From NCBI GenBank assembly GCA_028023455.1, contig JAQFVV010011394.1, forward strand, positions 62,001 through 126,000: 64,000 bases of DNA, in the 5' to 3' direction. This stretch comes from Epiperipatus broadwayi. Taxonomy: Eukaryota; Onychophora; Udeonychophora; Euonychophora; Peripatidae. Both the position numbers and the translations under genes were made by a program. Below are positions 59,222 through 64,000 of the stretch, one piece after another. Positions within the stretch are counted from its first letter, which is position 1; each line of letters begins with the position of its first letter. The notes under the pieces were generated by a model, which ran no database searches, had not been told where the DNA came from, and was given only the letters and a program-made list of their open reading frames with translations.

Positions 59222-59880
59222 CTAAGTTTTCCCATATTCTGCTCCATCCCATTTCCTCAACATAATCTTTGTCAACTTTATGGCCTTTTTATCTAAATCC
59301 CCCTTATCTTTTTCCAAACACAGCATAAAAAACAATAATCCACTTTTTGTATAATTACTTTTTTCATATTTATTCTTCCATAACTTCATTATATGTGCCC
59401 TTTCTGTTTTCAAGCATTTACATTCAATTAACAGATGCCTAATATTTTCTATTCCTTCCTTACATAATTTACAGACTAAATCACCCATATTTTTACATTT
59501 ACATGTATATTCTCTTGTTGCTAAAGATCCTGTTCGAGCCTTAAACAATAAACTACTTTCCTTACTATTATCATATATTAACTCGCACCTAATATTCTGT
59601 TTATTTCTATATATATTTAAACTCTTTTTACTCTCCATACTAGTTCTCCTTCTCTCTAACTCCCTATTTATTAATAAATCTTATTCTTTTATCCCATTCC
59701 TTACCGCTATAACACTCAACAATCCTCCTAACACAATCGTCCCATCTTTTGTACAAATATACTGATATAAATTCTTTATCCAAATCTTTTGCATACCGCA
59801 TTACCTTTCTCACCCATTTTGTTGCCTACCCTTTACTCATAACCCAATTAAATACTATTTTGGCTATTCTTTTATTATTT
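59222..59880 (-). pseudogene. 3' end of a non-LTR retrotransposon ORF2, 5'-truncated
   Basis: The open part 59638-59222 encodes MESKKSLNIYRNKQNIRCEL, then YDNSKESSLLFKARTGSLAT, and CKLCKEGIENIRHLLIECKC: a CxxC...HxxxxC zinc-type motif at the C-terminus of many LINE ORF2 proteins after the RT domain. Upstream, in another frame with two stops (about 59880-59650), come NKRIAKIVFNWVMSKG and VRRIVECYSGKEWDKRIRF, which belong to the same protein. The rest of the RT and endonuclease is absent. It lies antisense in UFSP1 intron 1. Confidence 0.7.
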
Positions 59881-60260
59881 ATTACAAGAGAGATCTCTGC
59901 AAATGTAAACACAAGATTCACTTTATAAAGATAAGACCTGCCCACTCTTATCTTCAACTTATTTTTCTAATTTTATAGGCAAATCTAAAGCATTTTGATT
60001 TGGGAGCGTAATAATAAATTCTTCACTGATTAAGTCCACTATTTCTGTTAAACAGTATCGATTGTGAAATCTTTCGATTTACGAGTTAATAGTCAGATCT
60101 TAAATTTATAAATATTTTGAATCAATTTAAAGTTGTAAATATTAATTCTTATTAAGCGCAATGTCAGCACGTAATACTTAAATAAGGCTATAAACTTTAG
60201 TACATGCGCCTTGAGTGCTTAATTTATTACAAGAGAGACCTCTACAAATCTAAACGCAAG
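59880..60260. repeat. R1 repeat flanking the LINE insertion
   Basis: 'agagagatctctgcaaat', 'aagataagacc..cccactct', 'ggcaaatctaaagcattttg', 'ttcactgattaagtccac' and 'ggctataaac' follow the R1 order seen at 22165-22510. A second start of the unit follows at about 60180-60260. Confidence 0.7.
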
Positions 60261-60284
60261 ATTTGACTTTATAAATTATAATAA

Positions 60285-60480
60285 ATAAAAATCATATATA
60301 ACAGCTACATAAATATATACATGTATTAATAATAATTACACAAAAACCTTTTTCAGCATATGGTTTCATTTGGAAAGGGCATGAAACCATGTGCCGAGAA
60401 AGGCTTTATGTGTAATTATTATTAATATATATTTATATAGCTAGTGTATATGATTTTTAATATTTATTATCGAACCTGTG
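60285..60480. repeat. Palindromic repeat (same family as 62083-62998)
   Basis: 'attaataataattacacaaa' and 'aacctttttcagcatatggt' pair with inverses up to 60480. The centre 'aaagggcatgaaaccatgtg' resembles 'aaagggcaccaaatcaggtg' at 62884-62903. Confidence 0.7.
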
Positions 60481-61440
60481 GTTATTGAATACCATCAAAT
60501 TCAATGAGAAACTTTTGTAATTCTAATGTTAAGAATAAAAAAAAAATGATTGCATATGATGGCGTTTGTCTATTTGCAGCATTATTAGTTTTACAATTTA
60601 TTAATATGGAGTTCATTGTATTTGGCTATAAAGCTATCATGATCTTTCCCAATATTTCTTTAATTAATCAATATAATAATCCATGAACATTGCCCTTCAG
60701 AGTTTTGATGTTTCTAGCATTAATCAAATTATATCTACTAAACTAGAAAAAAAAACCCAATTAAAACCAAAACAAACACTAAGCTTATCAAACATTAACT
60801 GTTTCATGATTGGCTTGCATGATTGTTTCAGAGCTAAAGGGTCATGGATAACAACTCACCTGTCATCTTCAATGCTCAAATATCATAATCTGAGCAACAA
60901 TTTATTCAATTACTTTACTATTGAATTATTATTTTTTTTAACATCTAGATTTCAAAACAGAATTTTTTTGGAGTTAATAATAATTTTATTAAACCACTCG
61001 CACTTATACTTACCTAATCTGTTAACACAATAGGAACTTTCTCCATACAATATTGTTACCTAATGCAAATTATAATAATCAGTGAAATGGTAGATAGGGA
61101 TTTTGATGCACTAATCTTCTAGGATCTATTGATTAATTATTATGGCTTGCACTATGTGGCAATATTGTATGGAGAAAGTTTCTATTGTGTCATGTGATGT
61201 TATAGTGATTTAATACCAACCTTAGCATGAGAATAGTGATAACTGGTTATTAAAAAACCAAAGATATCAAAACATAGAGATACTAAATTAGGTTCAGAGC
61301 TATGACTATACAAGTTAATTAGCTTTAATTGAAAACATTACTGTATTTTTAGTTTGGCTCATAACTGTAGTTAACTAAAAAGGTAAAAGGCAGCTGCTGG
61401 AAGAATACATTAGATATAATAACAGTGCTCTCATATTTCA
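60481..61440. other. UFSP1 intron, no gene; diverged repeats
   Basis: Plus-strand frames of 60 and 116 codons (60504-60686, 60683-61033) are Ile/Asn/Ser/Leu-rich without a recognised domain. 61075-61225 is a diverged direct copy of 61485-61610 ('ttttgatgca', 'attgattaat', 'atggcttgca', 'tattgtatgga'). Confidence 0.45.
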
Positions 61441-61442
61441 AG

Positions 61443-61490
61443 GCTTGTCACCGATGAAGTCCATAATCTAGACACTAGTTTGGGGATATT
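61443..61490 (+). ncRNA. Hammerhead-like motif, decayed
   Basis: CCGAUGA at 61451 (one change from CUGAUGA), a possible stem II GUC/GAC around 'cataatcta', then ACUAGUU with the GAA lost, and 'tggggatattggatga'. The downstream sequence matches the copy at 45566-45612 (inverse), so it belongs to the same repeat family. Confidence 0.4.
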
Positions 61491-62082
61491 GGATGAACAG
61501 GCACTAGACAAGGATTTTGATGCAATAACTTTTTATCCATTGATTAATATGGCTTGCATTAGGTTGGTAGTATTGTATGGAAAGAGTTGCTACTGCAGTA
61601 ATTTTATTAGGTAAAATGTTTTTCTACAATTACAATATTACTGCTGTGAATAGATTATTAGTATTACTGTATTTTTGATTTCTCGAGAAGTTTTTAATCA
61701 GTTTTTCATCTCATCTTTATAGAAGCAGATTTTTAAATAGAACTATTTTAAATTTTAGTGGATTGTAAGTTGTTTTTATTTTTATCAATCTATAAAAGTG
61801 TTAGTCATTTAAGATATTAACATCATTTTTCTATTATTATCTGAGCAATTTTATTTTTTAATATCTAATCATTTTTTTTGGAGAAGTCATTAATTTCTTT
61901 GTAAGGTGTTGTAATAGCTTTATATTTACACACTTAAGATAATCTTTATTATGTATAAGATAACACTAATGCTTATCTAGTAGTTTTTTTTTTCATTGTC
62001 AGTAATCTAATAATATAATAATTTCAAGGTCACCAAAATTGGAAAAGAATAAATATTTTTATGCTATTCTTCCATAAAATAA

Positions 62083-62998
62083 TAATCAGAAAATAATAAA
62101 TTCTTTACAACAGCTATATAAATATCAATTTTTTAAAAAAATATCCATAAAAAACTTTTTTCATTAACGAACTATTTCAGATATAAAACCATCTAGTGTT
62201 CAATAATGAAATTAAAACAAAGAATAACAATATAAATCATTTAAAAAAAAGTCAAAACCTGCATATATAAATCCAATAATTACAAAATAATTGACTATAT
62301 CATAACAATACAATAAATAAATTACATGCATTTTTTTTTTTACAATTATATATATGTCATTTTATATAATTTTCCATTCATTTTTAATTAACCAATTATT
62401 AGCCAAATTTATAGAAGTCTTTTAAATATTCATCCAATTATTTAAATTATTTTTAATATAGTATGTTTCATATATTTGTCTTTTTGGATCTTTGATGTAA
62501 TTTAAACATTTAATACTTTTTATAGTAAAGATCCAAAAAGAAGACAAATATATGAAACATACTATATTAAAAATAATTTAAATAATTGTATGGATATTTA
62601 CAAGGCTTCTATAAATTTGGCTAATAATTAGTTAATTAAAAATGAATGGAAAATTATATAAATTGACATATATATAATTGTAAAAAATGCATGTAATTTA
62701 TTTTATTTTATTATGTTGTTACGATATAGTCAATTATTTTGTAATTACTGGATTTATATATGCAGGTTTTGATTTTTTTTTTAATGATTTATATTGTTAT
62801 TCTTTGTTTTAATTTCATTATTAAACACTAGATAGTTTTATGTCTGAAATAGTTCGTTAAGATAATAGATTATTAACATTTGAAAAGGGCACCAAATCAG
62901 GTGCTGAAAAAGGCTTTTTATGTATATTTAAAAAAAAATATATATATATTTATAAAGCTGTTGTAAAGAATTTATTATTTTCTGATTATTAATTTCAA
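62083..62998. repeat. About 0.9-kb palindrome
   Basis: Two arms of roughly 420-470 bp are inverted copies around a short centre near 62500-62520: 'tttttggatctttga...' against '...agatccaaaaagaagac'. Outer ends pair 'aataataaattctttacaac' with its inverse near 62970. The right arm holds about 60 extra bases (about 62865-62925, 'cagcaccTGATTTGGTGC'-type hairpin on its reverse strand) not in the left arm. It lies in UFSP1 intron 1. Confidence 0.85.
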
Positions 62999-63360
62999 CG
63001 TACACATAGTTGGTTTGTTATCTGTTATAATTTATGATTTTATCTCTCAACATGTTTAGTCTTAATTAAAGTATTATGATGTAATTATAAATATTGAAAT
63101 GTTAAAATAAATAGTATTAAGTGAATGATAAACATCACAAACTGCCAAATTTGGTCATACTAACTAACTATTGCTCAATTATTCTCCTTGCCTTTAAATA
63201 AAAAACTTAACATTCATAATTAGTAATGATTTAAATATAATTTTCACATTGCAGAAATGGGGTAAAATTATAATATGTGAAATGTATTTAAATCACTTCT
63301 TATGATAAACCATTTTTATCAGCAATAATTTTCTAATACTCTGTTTATTTTGTATTATAG

Positions 63361-63570
63361 GGTTGGGGATGTGGTTATCGTACTTTACAGACTCTTTGTT
63401 CGTGGATTATTTTTCAACAAAACAAAAAAACGGATAGTATTTCTGTTCCATCTATTCCAGAAATTCAAATTTGTTTGACAAAAATGGGTGATAAGCCTTC
63501 CAAATTTATTGGTTCTAAAAATTGGATTGGTAGTTTTGAGATTTGCTTAGTTCTGGATTTTTTATATCAG
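63361..63570 (+). CDS. UFSP1: UFM1-specific protease 1, exon 2 (catalytic Cys)
   Basis: Encodes residues 43-112: [20 protein letters not shown] at the start, then [20 protein letters not shown] and [17 protein letters not shown] at the end. Cys46 in GWGCGYR is the catalytic cysteine of the C78 peptidase family. P-IPEIQ..L...GDKP..F.GS..WIG..E......Y is the conserved continuation. The acceptor is 'tattatag', phase 0; the donor is 'gtatgt', phase 0. The Asp-Pro-His segment that completes the active site is not in the window and should lie in later exons to the right. The protein is about half complete compared with roughly 215-residue family members. Confidence 0.93.
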
Positions 63571-64000
63571 GTATGTATGTTTCTGTATGCTACTATACAT
63601 CAGCATTCAAATATTTTCTCCAATGTTTGAGATATATATAATGTGATTTGAATCATAGTAAAATACTATTCCTGTTTGTCATGTTCTTGTGATATGTCTA
63701 TAAAAAACATAACAGATTTGATTTTATCATACCATCACATGGGAAATTTATAATTGACAAAATATAATAATGTTTAACTCTGTGATGAAAAAAGGTTAAA
63801 ATATATTTTTGAAGTAGAGAGGAAGATAGAAAAATGTTTATTTTGTTAAATTTGTAAACCATCACCTCAATATTTGATTATGAAATTAAATAATTTTTGT
63901 ATTTATATTATTTATAATTTTGTTATATTTTTTAAATGTTTATTCTTAATTAAAAATAAATAAATAGATAAAATTAAAATAGGTTAGTAAATAGCAAATA
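63571..64000. other. Start of UFSP1 intron 2
   Basis: AT-rich intron sequence following a consensus 'gtatgt' donor. No further exon is visible before the window ends. Confidence 0.6.

Noticed and set aside
60683-61033. 116-codon plus-strand frame as a gene in the UFSP1 intron
   Set aside because: Low-complexity Ser/Asn/Leu/Phe composition, no domain, and part of it overlaps a dispersed repeat.
1-64000. CRISPR arrays, operons, ribosome binding sites or other bacterial features
   Set aside because: Spliced animal genes and retroelements show this is a eukaryotic nuclear sequence; no regularly spaced direct repeats of CRISPR type were seen.

Overview
This is a eukaryotic, almost certainly animal, AT-rich window (visually about three quarters A+T). 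It has spliced genes with very long introns and GT-AG junctions, animal-type genes (thymidine phosphorylase, UFM1-specific protease 1), an RTE-like LINE, LTR retrotransposons, SINEs, many foldback repeats and hammerhead-ribozyme-like motifs. The species cannot be fixed from sequence alone. An invertebrate (for example arthropod, mollusc or cnidarian) fits best.

Two host genes are recognisable, both partial. (1) Thymidine phosphorylase (TYMP) lies on the minus strand. Five coding exons (30569-30455, 25299-25097, 23720-23492, 1959-1841, 1753-1588) join in frame into 277 codons holding the phosphate- and pyrimidine-binding residues; the C-terminal third lies beyond the left edge. Intron 3 is about 21.5 kb and is full of nested transposons. 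(2) UFSP1 lies on the plus strand. Exon 1 (51682-51807) and exon 2 (63361-63570, with the catalytic Cys in GWGCGYR) are separated by an 11.5-kb intron; the 3' part runs off the right edge. The two genes diverge from a roughly 21-kb intergenic region filled with repeats.

Layout: 1-1250 foldbacks; 1588-1959 TYMP exons 5 and 4; 2-23 kb TYMP intron 3 with a solo LTR (3450-4780), a large LTR retrotransposon (6856-19662) carrying two nested insertions, a TIR element (about 19667-20651), a small MITE and clustered foldbacks; 23.5-25.3 kb TYMP exons 3 and 2 with a well-formed hammerhead motif between them; 26.4-28.8 kb a decayed Ty3/gypsy gag-protease; 29.9 kb a SINE; 30.5 kb TYMP exon 1; 31.05-34.3 kb a nearly intact LINE; 34.3-51.6 kb intergenic repeats (SINE, hAT MITE with perfect TSD, solo LTR with perfect TSD, hammerhead-like repeats, a decayed gypsy pol); 51.7-63.6 kb UFSP1 with an intron holding a TIR element with telomere-like repeats, a LINE tail and a roughly 0.9-kb palindrome.

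The most notable signals are the hammerhead-like RNA family, best at 24.23-24.29 kb (minus), and the TIR element that carries degenerate TTAGGG arrays in two inverted copies. Boundaries of repeats are by eye and approximate unless a target-site duplication is named.
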